This document shows positions 1-6,552 of a DNA stretch of 20,811 nucleotides, in pieces. The notes under the pieces were generated by a model. That model ran no database searches. It was not told the DNA's origin and saw only the letters and a program-made list of their open reading frames with translations. The position numbers and the translations under genes are program-made. Source of the stretch: an uncultured Clostridia bacterium (GTDB taxonomy: Bacteria; Bacillota; Clostridia; UBA1381); assembly GCA_934454215.1 (NCBI GenBank), contig CAKSGG010000052.1, forward strand, positions 1 to 20,811, given 5' to 3'. Position 1 is the first letter of the stretch. Each line of letters begins with the position of its first letter.

Positions 1-112
1 GGCTATTAAAAAGTAGCTAATATTATTCACCAACATATATGTTATCGGTTATCAATATGAAATATCATTTAATTATTAGCTCTTAGATTTTATTTTTAAG
101 GAGTTGTTTTAT

Positions 113-391
113 ATGAAAAAGGTAACTATAAAGGGGCTGGTTATAACACGGACGATACATGACAGGATGGTACAGGATATTGAGTTTGCCACAGGTGTGC
201 TAAGCTCGTTAATCAGATACACGAATGGCGACTGGGGCGACTTATGCAAGAGTGATAAAGCTGAAAATGACAAGGCACTTGAAAATAATGAGCGAATAAT
301 TGCGCTTTACAACATCGGTTCTGATAAAATATACATTATAACTGAATGGGACAGGTCAAATACGACAATACTCTTTCCTTATGAGTATTAG
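113..391 (+). CDS. Small conserved protein of Clostridia mobile elements, function unknown
   Basis: The product has 92 residues. It starts at ATG 113, which has AAGGAG at 98-103 nine bases upstream; an in-frame TTG at 104 overlaps the region just after that site and is a poor start. The sequence contains 'GDWGDL' (about residues 44-49), a charged segment 'DKAENDKALENNERI', and ends with 'IITEWDRSNTTILFPYEY'. I recall the same pattern (GDWGDL ... NDEAL ... IITEWDRS.TTVLFP.EY) from short hypothetical proteins in ICEs and plasmids of Clostridia, sometimes mislabelled as restriction-modification related. It has no signal peptide, membrane segment or catalytic motif that I can see. It lies on the mobile-element side of the integrase, which fits that origin. 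The family recognition is from memory; the function is unknown. Confidence 0.8.
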   Translation: MKKVTIKGLVITRTIHDRMVQDIEFATGVLSSLIRYTNGDWGDLCKSDKAENDKALENNERIIALYNIGSDKIYIITEWDRSNTTILFPYEY

Positions 392-560
392 TCCTTGAAG
401 TTTCATTACTCATATTGTTTAAAACACTATACATTAATTTTTCAAAAGTATGGCATTTTGAGCATCAAATACTATTTGTCACTATAATAAAAAATATAGG
501 CATTACAAATATTTTCAACATAAAAGCGGTTATAAAATAAAGTTGCTGACATTTTACAGT

Positions 561-671
561 ATGAACAGCGTTATTAAATCGGCACAAGAAAAAAGGCTGT
601 GCATTGGGGGTTATCATTCAGAAAAATTTATTGATACAGTCAAGGTGCTGAAAAATTGGGTTGTTGAATAG
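561..671 (+). CDS. Doubtful 36-residue ORF upstream of a terminator
   Basis: An ATG-to-TAG reading frame of 36 codons. The product begins MNSVIKSAQEKRL and ends KVLKNWVVE. There is no Shine-Dalgarno sequence in the 20 bases before the ATG and I recognise no family. The frame sits between the gene at 113-391 and the strong terminator at 777-811, so it may be a remnant of a longer decayed gene whose terminator survives. Chance is an equally good explanation. Confidence 0.15.
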   Translation: MNSVIKSAQEKRLCIGGYHSEKFIDTVKVLKNWVVE

Positions 672-776
672 GTTAAAATCTGAAATTATTGTTTAATATG
701 TGGAAACGGCTATATTGAAAATTATTAAATATAAGCGACTTTGTTATGACTGGTTGTTTATTGATATAACACTGAA

Positions 777-811
777 AAGCTACTCCCGACAATTATTATC
801 GGGAGTAGCTT
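777..811 (+). terminator. Intrinsic terminator, 13-bp perfect stem
   Basis: The arms AAGCTACTCCCGA (777-789) and TCGGGAGTAGCTT (799-811) are fully complementary around a 9-base AT-rich loop and are followed by TTTT on the plus strand. The gene it serves is unclear because no good CDS lies in the 385 bases before it; it may end the transcript of 113-391 or of an unrecognised RNA. Confidence 0.85.
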
Positions 812-1051
812 TTTTAGTGCAACAGCAAAATAAACACAACAGTTATAGCAAGCGGAGTGCATAAAAACTGCACCAATCATAAAATTTTAAAAAAAACATA
901 CCCCACCCCAATCATATATAATACAAAATAAGCGACACACACAAACTGAAATAGAGAGAGGGAGCTATACACATAGGAGAGAAACTTGCTCCATGCAGTG
1001 AGCTTTACTTTTGTCTTGTTCATAGTTATGTGTGAAAAGGAGGTAATGCAC

Positions 1052-2070
1052 ATGCTTAATATCTATACGAGCAGGCAAAAGCTCATAGGCAGAAATGTTG
1101 TATACAATCTGCATGATTTCTTTGACAATACAGTTGTTAATGCAATCAGACAGAAAAGTTATGAGCTTACGGAAGAGGACAGAGCTACTTTGGGAAAGGA
1201 GGGTTATATCACAGGTGTATCAGGCGGTATTATCTTCACAAAATACGGTGAAATGTCACTGGAAGATATATCAATTACTGCAAAAGCAATACTTTCAATC
1301 AGGTATCTTGCCGCTGTTGATACAAACAGAGTACTTAATATTACAGACGTTTCTGAAAATATGGAAGACGTGTTAAAAACAGCGGAAAGTGCAAACATCA
1401 GTCTATTATGGTGTTTCAAATACTGCTCCACAAGCTGGCGAGATATTTATATAACAGCTTGCTTTGATGATGATACTGTTATGTCGCTGAATGAATACAG
1501 TGAAAAAATAACAGAGTTCGGGGAAGGCTTTGGTAAAGAGATTTCTTGTCATTTGGTGATGACACTGCTCATTTTGAGCTGTTCAGTCCTTCACGCAGAA
1601 TTGTTATAAAGGCTGATAATACGGCACAGAAAGCATTGCTGTTTAAAACGCTGCGTACGGCTCTGACAAACAGAACCGCAAAGGTAACAGAGTTTAAAAA
1701 GCTTAATGCCGACGGAGAGGACTTTGACTTGAACAAGGTCATAATTGAGGATACAGAAAATGACGATATTTTCGGCAGGCTTGTAAAAACAGGTCAGACC
1801 TACATAGTTGTTATTGACGGAGATAAAAACAGGGATAATTACTGTTATGTCTATGATGAAATAAATATGCGTGCGGTTGATGTCCCCATTTATGAAATTG
1901 TTATCAAGGCTGACGATACAGATGAACTCTGGGATAGTGTTAGTTTACAAGAGAAGTATGTTCCCTCTGATAGCTCCGATAAGAACAGGTTTGAGTTTAC
2001 GGTGCAAAAACATAAATTCGAGTCACCGCTTATCAAAGAGGACTTTCCCGGTTGGAACTCTGTTGAGTAG
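1052..2070 (+). pseudogene. Mobile-element gene of unknown function split by a frameshift near 1545
   Basis: Two overlapping plus-strand frames look like one gene. The first starts at ATG 1052 with a very strong AAAAGGAGG at 1035-1043 (8-base spacing) and reads 'MLNIYTSRQKLIGRNVV' onwards until about residue 165. At 1541-1550 the meaningful sequence moves to the -1 frame, which is then open as 'SFGDDTAHFELFSPSRR' to the TAG at 2068-2070. Beyond the join the first frame becomes hydrophobic nonsense ending at 1609, and the second has no ribosome binding site of its own. Joined, the product would be about 339 residues, acidic, soluble, without signal peptide or membrane segment. I recognise no family. 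No canonical X-XXY-YYZ slippery site is seen, so a mutation or sequencing error is more likely than programmed frameshifting. A terminator follows at 2087. Confidence 0.65.
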
Positions 2071-2086
2071 ACAGTAGATTTTTCAG

Positions 2087-2122
2087 AAAGGCAGTAGCTA
2101 TATAAAAAGCTATTGCCTTTTT
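2087..2122 (+). terminator. Intrinsic terminator after the frameshifted gene
   Basis: The arms AAAGGCAGTAGCT (2087-2099) and AGCTATTGCCTTT (2108-2120) pair over 13 bases with one G-U wobble, and a T-run follows. It begins 17 bases after the stop codon at 2070. Confidence 0.85.
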
Positions 2123-2314
2123 GTATTTTAAATGTATTTAGTGTACCTTTTCTCTATTGGTTGAAAAAACTTTCACAACTTGTCTATAAGGGAAAAGACA
2201 GTCAAGTGCTTTTTATGTTACCAAAACGGTGGTTTTAGGGGGTAATATATATTTTTGCTCCAAAGGGCTGTTTTCGGGGGTTTTTAAGTAAAAAATATAT
2301 AGGGGGTGTTACCA

Positions 2315-2392
2315 ATGCCCTTACCAAGCCTGTTGATTTCGTACAAATATATTACTGTTTGTAAGGGTTTTTTTGTGTACATTCGAGGTTGA
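2315..2392 (+). CDS. Possible 25-residue peptide in the repeat region
   Basis: ATG 2315 to TGA 2392 encodes 25 residues beginning MPLPSLLISYKY. It is preceded by AGGGGG at 2301-2306 with 8 bases between, which is a usable ribosome binding site. The frame overlaps the TTACCAA repeats, so both the G-run and the frame may be by-products of the repeats. A leader peptide or chance are both possible. Confidence 0.2.
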   Translation: MPLPSLLISYKYITVCKGFFVYIRG

Positions 2393-2488
2393 TTACCAAA
2401 TTATAAATCACGGTTTCATCTGATATAACTTATAAAACGGATTGTTGCATTTGCTTTTAAGCGGTCATGTGGTTATGAATATTGAATA

Positions 2489-2562
2489 TGTAAGTTTCGA
2501 TAGACGTAATAGGGTGTATAATGTAAGTTTGTTAATACAGAAACGGTTAAAGTTGTAAGTTT
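2489..2562. repeat. Three TGTAAGTTT direct repeats, 33 and 32 bp apart
   Basis: Exact copies of TGTAAGTTT lie at 2489-2497, 2522-2530 and 2554-2562. Start-to-start distances are 33 and 32 bases, about three helical turns, which would put all three on one face of the DNA. A partial relative, TGTAAGGGTTT, is at 2360. They look like protein-binding sites of the element (arm-type sites or iterons); the protein is unknown. Confidence 0.5.
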
Positions 2563-2643
2563 ATGCCGAAAGATGAAAATAAGCAAAGTGACATTTGATA
2601 TTAAGCGGCTTATATGAGGCAGAGTAATAAAAATATATTATTT

Positions 2644-2762
2644 CATACATTACACATACAGGTTGAAAAAACAACCATACATTTAATAAGCCTTCATACA
2701 TGCCATATAACAACCATACATTGCCGATAGCATTGGTTTATAGAGATTTTACAGCCATACAT
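2644..2762. repeat. Six helically phased CATACA(T) repeats upstream of xis
   Basis: CATACAT occurs at 2644, 2676, 2695, 2715 and 2756, and CATACA(G) at 2655. Start-to-start distances are 11, 21, 19, 20 and 41 bases, close to whole helical turns. Three copies share a longer core, ACAACCATACAT or ACAGCCATACAT. The array ends 71 bases before the xis start codon. Phased short repeats beside xis-int resemble the binding arrays of excisionases, integrase arm domains or element repressors. Confidence 0.65.
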
Positions 2763-2792
2763 GATTTTAGACATATCGGTATACAGTGCTGA

Positions 2793-2808
2793 CATTCAAT
2801 TTTGAATG
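2793..2808. promoter_or_regulatory. 16-bp palindrome, candidate operator before xis
   Basis: CATTCAA-TT-TTGAATG is a perfect inverted repeat with a 2-base centre, 25 bases upstream of the xis ATG and just before its ribosome binding site. Its length and position are those of an operator for a dimeric repressor. No clear sigma-A promoter is visible here; a CTGACA/TATCAT pair with 18-base spacing (2789-2818) would start transcription on top of the ribosome binding site and is not convincing. Confidence 0.45.
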
Positions 2809-2833
2809 ATCTTATCATAAGGGGTAATATAAA

Positions 2834-3028
2834 ATGAATTTTAATAATACTACAATTCCACGAATGATGACTGTCAGAGAGGTTGCAAAAACAGGTATTT
2901 TACCTGAGAATGCTATCAGAACAATGCTAAAGAATAAGACAATACCTGCCGTTTATTCAGGTAAAAAAGCACTCATAAACTTTGATAAGCTCTGCGATTA
3001 TCTTAATTCGCTGTCAGCTAACGCATAA
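2834..3028 (+). CDS. xis: Excisionase-like small DNA-binding protein
   Basis: The product has 64 residues. The start at ATG 2834 has AAGGGG at 2819-2824. The middle, 'MTVREVAKTGILPENAIRTM', reads as a helix-turn-helix of the MerR/excisionase type, followed by 'NKTIPAVYSGKKALINFDKL', the usual wing and strand of excisionase-family proteins (IPAV..G.K.LIN...L). Size and place, immediately before a tyrosine integrase with only 11 bases between the genes, match Tn916-type xis-int pairs. Its expected role is to bend DNA at the element ends and steer the integrase to excision; it may also act as a regulator through the repeats upstream. The family call is from motif and context. Confidence 0.85.
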   Translation: MNFNNTTIPRMMTVREVAKTGILPENAIRTMLKNKTIPAVYSGKKALINFDKLCDYLNSLSANA

Positions 3029-3039
3029 GGAGGGTAAAT

Positions 3040-4251
3040 ATGGCAATTACAAATCGAAAAGTAGCTCCTTGCATAAGGGAACGCTGTGTTGATGAAAATA
3101 ACAGGAGCTACGAGTTTAATGCTTCGACAGGCACTGATGGCAACGGAAAGCCTGTCAGAAAATATACAACGTTTACTGTGTCGACCGACATACCGCTGGT
3201 CAAAGCTGACAAGATGGCAACAGAAGCATATTATGAGTTTGCACATAACGCTTTGGGCAATAAGTCTTGGGGTGAGAATATGCGTTTCAATACGTTAGTT
3301 GAGCAGTATTTCAAGCATTACGCACCAAACAAGCTTAAAGAGGTTACAACAGAACATTATATGTCAAACGTCAAAAACCACATTGCACCTGTATTTGGGA
3401 ATCGTAAGCTCAAAGATATAGACACATCCGATGTAACAGAGTTTTTATCATCTCTTGACTGTAAGCCTTCCACTGCAAAAAAGATAAAAATTGTATTCCA
3501 TAGTATAATGAAATTTGCAGTAAGTCAAGGCTTTATATGCAAAAATCCATGTTCGGGTGCAGTTTGGAAAGAATCCATGAACGAAGAATATGGCAAAATA
3601 GAAAATGTTTTGACATTGGAGCAGGCACGTAAGCTTATCAACATTTTAAATAGTAATGATAGTGGTGGATATCTTGCTTTCAATACCATTATAAAGCTGT
3701 TGCTTATGACGGGTATGCGTTCGGGAGAGTGTTTAGGGTTGCGATGGAGTTCTGTTGATTTTGATAAAAAGACCATATTTATTGATAAAACGCTCTCTTT
3801 TGCCAATAATCATTGGTTTTTATCAACTCCGAAAACACCACGCAGTACTCGTAAGATAGCTATTGATGATATTACTGTTGAACTTTTGAAGAAACATAAA
3901 GAGGAACAGGAAAAACAGAAAGAGATTGTAGGCTCGGCTTGGCAACAGCCTGATATGGTTTTTACATCTTGCACCGGACATTGGTATGACAGAAGTTTGC
4001 TCAATGCACAGTTCAGAAGATTTATCAAATCTCATAAGGAAGAGCTTAATCTTGACCACAATTTAACCATTCATGGGCTCAGGCATACAAATGCATCGCT
4101 GCTTTTATTTGAGGGTGAAGATATTGAAAATATATCTGCACATTTAGGGCACGCAAGCGTTGAAACGACATCTAAAGTATATGCTCATATGTATGCAGAA
4201 GTCAGAGTCAGAATGGCAAAGACGGTGTCTAATGCGTTACATAGCGAATAG
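3040..4251 (+). CDS. int: Tyrosine integrase of the mobile element (Tn916/phage Int type)
   Basis: The product has 403 residues. The start ATG 3040 has AAGGAGG at 3027-3033, overlapping the end of xis, so the two genes are co-transcribed. Residues 1-65 (with 'STGTDGNGKPVRKYTTFTV') look like the small beta-sheet arm-binding domain of Tn916-like integrases; about 85-170 is the SAM-like core-binding domain; about 190-395 is the catalytic domain. Active-site residues visible are R227 (TGMRSGE), a lysine in 'TPKTPRSTRK', H345 and R348 (HGLRH), H371 (LGHASVETT) and Y381 (KVYAHM), so the enzyme appears intact. Length is close to Tn916 Int. It would integrate and excise the element whose chromosomal junction lies just downstream. 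Confidence 0.95.
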   Translation: MAITNRKVAPCIRERCVDENNRSYEFNASTGTDGNGKPVRKYTTFTVSTDIPLVKADKMATEAYYEFAHNALGNKSWGENMRFNTLVEQYFKHYAPNKLKEVTTEHYMSNVKNHIAPVFGNRKLKDIDTSDVTEFLSSLDCKPSTAKKIKIVFHSIMKFAVSQGFICKNPCSGAVWKESMNEEYGKIENVLTLEQARKLINILNSNDSGGYLAFNTIIKLLLMTGMRSGECLGLRWSSVDFDKKTIFIDKTLSFANNHWFLSTPKTPRSTRKIAIDDITVELLKKHKEEQEKQKEIVGSAWQQPDMVFTSCTGHWYDRSLLNAQFRRFIKSHKEELNLDHNLTIHGLRHTNASLLLFEGEDIENISAHLGHASVETTSKVYAHMYAEVRVRMAKTVSNALHSE

Positions 4252-4259
4252 ATGCGTTG

Positions 4260-4280
4260 ATTTGTGGCAAATTTGTGGCA
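4260..4280. repeat. ATTTGTGGCA direct repeat between int and rpsI, probable attachment-site arm
   Basis: ATTTGTGGCA occurs at 4260-4269 and 4271-4280, one base apart (11-base period), 9 bases after the int stop codon. Short phased direct repeats in this place are typical of integrase arm sites at the integrase end of an element. The crossover core should lie between here and the last codons of rpsI (about 4281-4360). The second copy of the core would be at the other end of the element, outside the window, so the exact core cannot be defined. Confidence 0.5.
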
Positions 4281-4293
4281 CGGATAAAAAAAG

Positions 4294-4326
4294 AAACCCC
4301 GCAACCGTTGTGGTTGTGGGGTTTTT
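4294..4326. terminator. Bidirectional terminator between int and rpsI
   Basis: AAACCCCGCAACC (4294-4306) pairs with GGTTGTGGGGTTT (4312-4324) over 13 bases with one wobble, loop GTTGT. T-rich sequence follows on the plus strand and A-rich sequence precedes it (T-rich on the minus strand), so it can stop transcripts from int and from rplM-rpsI. It may have belonged to rpsI before integration. Confidence 0.85.
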
Positions 4327-4339
4327 ATAGATAAAATAA

Positions 4340-4735
4340 TTATCTCTTTGAGAACTGAGGAGCACGACGAGCTGCTTTCAATCCGTACTTCTTTCTTTCC
4401 TTCATTCTTGCGTCTCTTGTAAGGAAACCTGCGGCTTTCAAATCTGCTCTGTAAGCCTCTGTATCAACCTCAAGAAGCGCTCTTGCAATACCGTGACGGA
4501 TTGCGCCTGCCTGACCTGTAAATCCGCCGCCTTCTACTTTAACATTAACATCAAACTTATCCAATGTCTTTGTTAGTACCAAGGGCTGACGAACAATCAG
4601 CTTTAATGTATCTAATCCAAAATATTCATCTATTGTTCTGCCGTTAATTGTAATCTGACCGTTACCCGGTACAAGATATACTCTTGCCACAGATGACTTT
4701 CTTCTTCCTGTGCCATAGTACTGTTCTTTAGCCAT
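4340..4735 (-). CDS. rpsI: 30S ribosomal protein S9
   Basis: The product has 131 residues, the usual S9 length. It begins 'MAKEQYYGTGRRKSSVARVY', contains 'VEGGGFTGQAGAIRHGIARA' and ends '...RRAPQFSKR', the conserved basic tail that reaches the P-site tRNA in the small subunit. The start at 4735 has GGAGG at 4746-4750. It is 20 bases downstream of rplM in the universal L13-S9 operon. The 3' end adjoins the mobile element; the coding sequence and its SKR ending are intact, so any integration left S9 whole. Confidence 0.99.
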   Translation of the reverse strand: MAKEQYYGTGRRKSSVARVYLVPGNGQITINGRTIDEYFGLDTLKLIVRQPLVLTKTLDKFDVNVKVEGGGFTGQAGAIRHGIARALLEVDTEAYRADLKAAGFLTRDARMKERKKYGLKAARRAPQFSKR

Positions 4736-4755
4736 TATTCAAAATCCTCCTTATC

Positions 4756-5196
4756 TTATTTGATTTCGCCTGTCCACGGAATAGGCTTCTGAGCTGTCTG
4801 CTCATACTCGCTGCCCTTGTATACGCGAAGTCTTGTCAATGCTTTTCTTCCTATTGTTGTGTTCGGAAGCATCCCCTTTACGGCATACATCATTGCCTGT
4901 TCGGGCTTTTCTGCCATTAACTTATTGTAGTGGATTTCTTTTATTCCTCCTACCCAGCCTGTGTGATAGTAACGAATCTTCTGCTGAAGCTTGTTTCCTG
5001 TCAATACAGCCTTGTCAGCATTTATAACGATTACATGGTCTCCGCAGTCTACATTCGGAGTAAATGTCGGTAAGTGCTTACCTCTCAAAATGCTTGCTAC
5101 CGTTGCGGCAACTCTGCCGAGAGGCTTGTCAGCAGCGTCAACAATGTACCATGTTCTTTGCACATCGTTAGGTTTCTGCAAATATGATGAATTCAT
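4756..5196 (-). CDS. rplM: 50S ribosomal protein L13
   Basis: The product has 146 residues from ATG 5196, chosen because GGAGG at 5206-5210 is 9 bases upstream; the frame stays open to 5229 but that start lacks a site. Typical L13 signatures are 'RTWYIVDAADKPLGRVA', 'LRGKHLPTFTPNVDCGDHVI', 'NADKAVLTGNKL' and 'VKGMLPNTTIGRKALTRLRV'. L13 is an early-assembly protein of the large subunit. It is the first gene of the rplM-rpsI operon and has a near-consensus sigma-A promoter at 5254-5282. Confidence 0.99.
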   Translation of the reverse strand: MNSSYLQKPNDVQRTWYIVDAADKPLGRVAATVASILRGKHLPTFTPNVDCGDHVIVINADKAVLTGNKLQQKIRYYHTGWVGGIKEIHYNKLMAEKPEQAMMYAVKGMLPNTTIGRKALTRLRVYKGSEYEQTAQKPIPWTGEIK

Positions 5197-5253
5197 GTTG
5201 TTATTCCTCCTGTTTATTTTATATACCATTATTTCTTCGGTTCAACGCTCTTT

Positions 5254-5282
5254 ATTTTACTATTTTTTCTTTCATTTGTCAA
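5254..5282 (-). promoter_or_regulatory. Sigma-A promoter of rplM-rpsI
   Basis: On the minus strand TTGACA (5282-5277) is separated by exactly 17 bases from TAAAAT (5259-5254). Transcription would start at about 5247, giving a leader of about 50 bases before the rplM start at 5196. Confidence 0.85.
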
Positions 5283-5395
5283 TAGTTTTTTAAAAACTTT
5301 TTTATTTTTTCTTCAAGCGCTTTATTTTTCTTCGTTTTTCTTTATTTTTCTCTTGTATTCTCACTTTTCATTTTAATTTTTATTACCCAAATACC

Positions 5396-5424
5396 TTGAA
5401 TTTACGCATTTTTTGTGATATACT
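5396..5424 (+). promoter_or_regulatory. Sigma-A promoter of the Xer-type recombinase gene
   Basis: TTGAAT (5396-5401), a 17-base spacer and TATACT (5419-5424). The predicted start near 5431 leaves a short leader of about 28 bases to the ATG at 5459. Confidence 0.75.
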
Positions 5425-5458
5425 GAAATCAAATTTATTACAGAGTGAGGGAGCTTTA

Positions 5459-6517
5459 ATGAACAAGCGTTTAAATTTACAGCATTTTCTTTCAAAAATG
5501 CCTGATTTTGTATATGATTATATAGAGCTTGCATACTGCGGCGACAGCATAAACACACAGCTCGGATACAGTATAGACATTAAAATTTTTCTTGAATTTC
5601 TGCAAAAATTCAAATTCAAGGAGGTTCAACATATAGAAGATTTTACACCCAAGCACCTTGAACAAATTACAATCCGTGATTTAAACGAATTCAGCGCTTA
5701 TCTGTGTGAATACGAAACGACAAGCGAAACACCGACAGGCAAAATCGTCAAGCATGTCCGCACCAACGGTCCGTATGGGATAAACAGAAAGCTTTCGGGC
5801 ATCAGCGGTTTGTTTTCCTACTTGTATAAAAATGATTTAATTTCAAAAAACGAAACGGAAAAGCTTGATATGAAAAAGCTTCACCAAAAAATGAAAAAGC
5901 CTCTTACAACTCAGGAAACCCTCAGATTGATTGACGTGATATATAATGGCGAAAACTACTATGAGGGACGTGAACTGACTGAATACAAACGCAGAAAGCA
6001 GAGAGATTCGGCACTGTTTACCACTTACCTTGGCACCGGCTGCCGTGTAAGCGAGCTTGTAAATCTGAATATAGACGATATTGACTTTGATACTTCTTCA
6101 TTTATAGTAACAAGAAAAGGCGGCGAACAGCAGGAAATTTTTATGCCGGTGCAGGTCGGAAACGAATTGGCTCAATACATAGAAGAACGTACACAAATGG
6201 AAAATGTGAAGGATACTCAGGCTCTTTTTATAAGCCGTATCGGAAAACGCCTTACCGTATCGGGGGTTGAAAACATTTTAAAAAAATATTGTCATACCGT
6301 CGGCATTACCAATCCCGACAAAACACGTCCTCACGCACTTCGCCGAACATTTGCCTGTAATATGCTTGCCGACGGAATAGATATAAAAATGGTTGCGGAG
6401 CTTTTGGGGCATAAAAACATTGATGTTACTCACAGATACTACGCTCAATACGCCTCAAAAAGGCGCAGAGAAATTATGCGTAACTTTGAAGTCATTGACG
6501 AAAACCGCGAGGTATAA
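5459..6517 (+). CDS. Tyrosine recombinase, XerC/XerD family
   Basis: The product has 352 residues from ATG 5459, which has AGGGAG at 5448-5453; the frame is open upstream to a TTG at 5396, but that lies inside the promoter. The N-terminal part (about 1-150) is the SAM-like DNA-binding domain, the rest the catalytic domain. Visible active-site residues are R196 (TGCRVSEL), the lysine of 'TRKGGEQQ', H292 and R295 (HALRRTFA), H318 (LGHKNID) and Y327 (RYYAQY). The second histidine of the usual HxLRH box is arginine, giving HALRR. It is about 50 residues longer than typical XerC/XerD. It stands alone between rplM and ypeB with its own promoter and terminator, as a housekeeping chromosomal recombinase does, rather than beside cargo genes. 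It could resolve chromosome dimers at dif; no dif-like site is visible here. Confidence 0.88.
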   Translation: MNKRLNLQHFLSKMPDFVYDYIELAYCGDSINTQLGYSIDIKIFLEFLQKFKFKEVQHIEDFTPKHLEQITIRDLNEFSAYLCEYETTSETPTGKIVKHVRTNGPYGINRKLSGISGLFSYLYKNDLISKNETEKLDMKKLHQKMKKPLTTQETLRLIDVIYNGENYYEGRELTEYKRRKQRDSALFTTYLGTGCRVSELVNLNIDDIDFDTSSFIVTRKGGEQQEIFMPVQVGNELAQYIEERTQMENVKDTQALFISRIGKRLTVSGVENILKKYCHTVGITNPDKTRPHALRRTFACNMLADGIDIKMVAELLGHKNIDVTHRYYAQYASKRRREIMRNFEVIDENREV

Positions 6518-6552
6518 AAATACGCCTCCGAGATATTCAGAGGCGTATTTTT
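6516..6552. terminator. Bidirectional terminator shared by the recombinase gene and ypeB
   Basis: AAAAATACGCCTC (6516-6528) and GAGGCGTATTTTT (6540-6552) form a perfect 13-bp stem with an 11-base loop, with T-runs in both directions. It overlaps the stop codon of the recombinase gene (6515-6517) and of ypeB (6551-6553), so two convergent genes share one hairpin. Confidence 0.9.

Larger units (their letters stand above)
392..1051. other. Gene-poor stretch inside the mobile element
   Basis: This 660-base AT-rich stretch has no convincing gene. It holds a 36-codon ORF (561-671) without a ribosome binding site, a strong terminator hairpin at 777-811 that must end some plus-strand transcript, and a TATAAT hexamer at 917-922 without a recognisable -35 box. 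A TTG at 986 with AGGAG at 975-979 opens the same frame as the next gene and would add 22 mostly hydrophobic residues to it; the much stronger site at 1035-1043 argues for a start at 1052. Confidence 0.6.
2123..2833. other. Repeat-rich non-coding region upstream of xis-int
   Basis: About 710 bases with no established gene but several families of short repeats: TTACCAA four times (2218, 2309, 2321, 2393), GGGGGTAATA/GGGGGTGTTA at 2238 and 2302, a 10-bp inverted repeat ATATATTTTT/AAAAATATAT (2247-2256 and 2291-2300), TGTAAGTTT three times (2489, 2522, 2554), CATACA(T) six times (2644-2762) and a 16-bp palindrome at 2793-2808. Such density of short ordered repeats fits a control region (integrase or excisionase arm sites, operator array, or replication/transfer origin) of the mobile element. 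Which of these it is cannot be decided from sequence alone. Confidence 0.6.

Noticed and set aside
986..1051. TTG 986 as start of the unknown mobile-element gene
   Set aside because: It has a fair AGGAG site, but the AAAAGGAGG at 1035-1043 before ATG 1052 is much stronger and the added residues look like non-coding sequence.
1541..1560. Programmed -1 frameshift between the two frames of the gene at 1052-2070
   Set aside because: No X-XXY-YYZ heptamer in the zero frame and no obvious downstream pseudoknot were seen; mutation or error is simpler.
2644..2762. CATACAT repeats as a CRISPR array
   Set aside because: The repeat is only 7 bp, spacers are 4 to 34 bp and no cas gene is near.
2789..2818. 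Sigma-A promoter CTGACA-18-TATCAT before xis
   Set aside because: Transcription would start on or after the ribosome binding site at 2819-2824.
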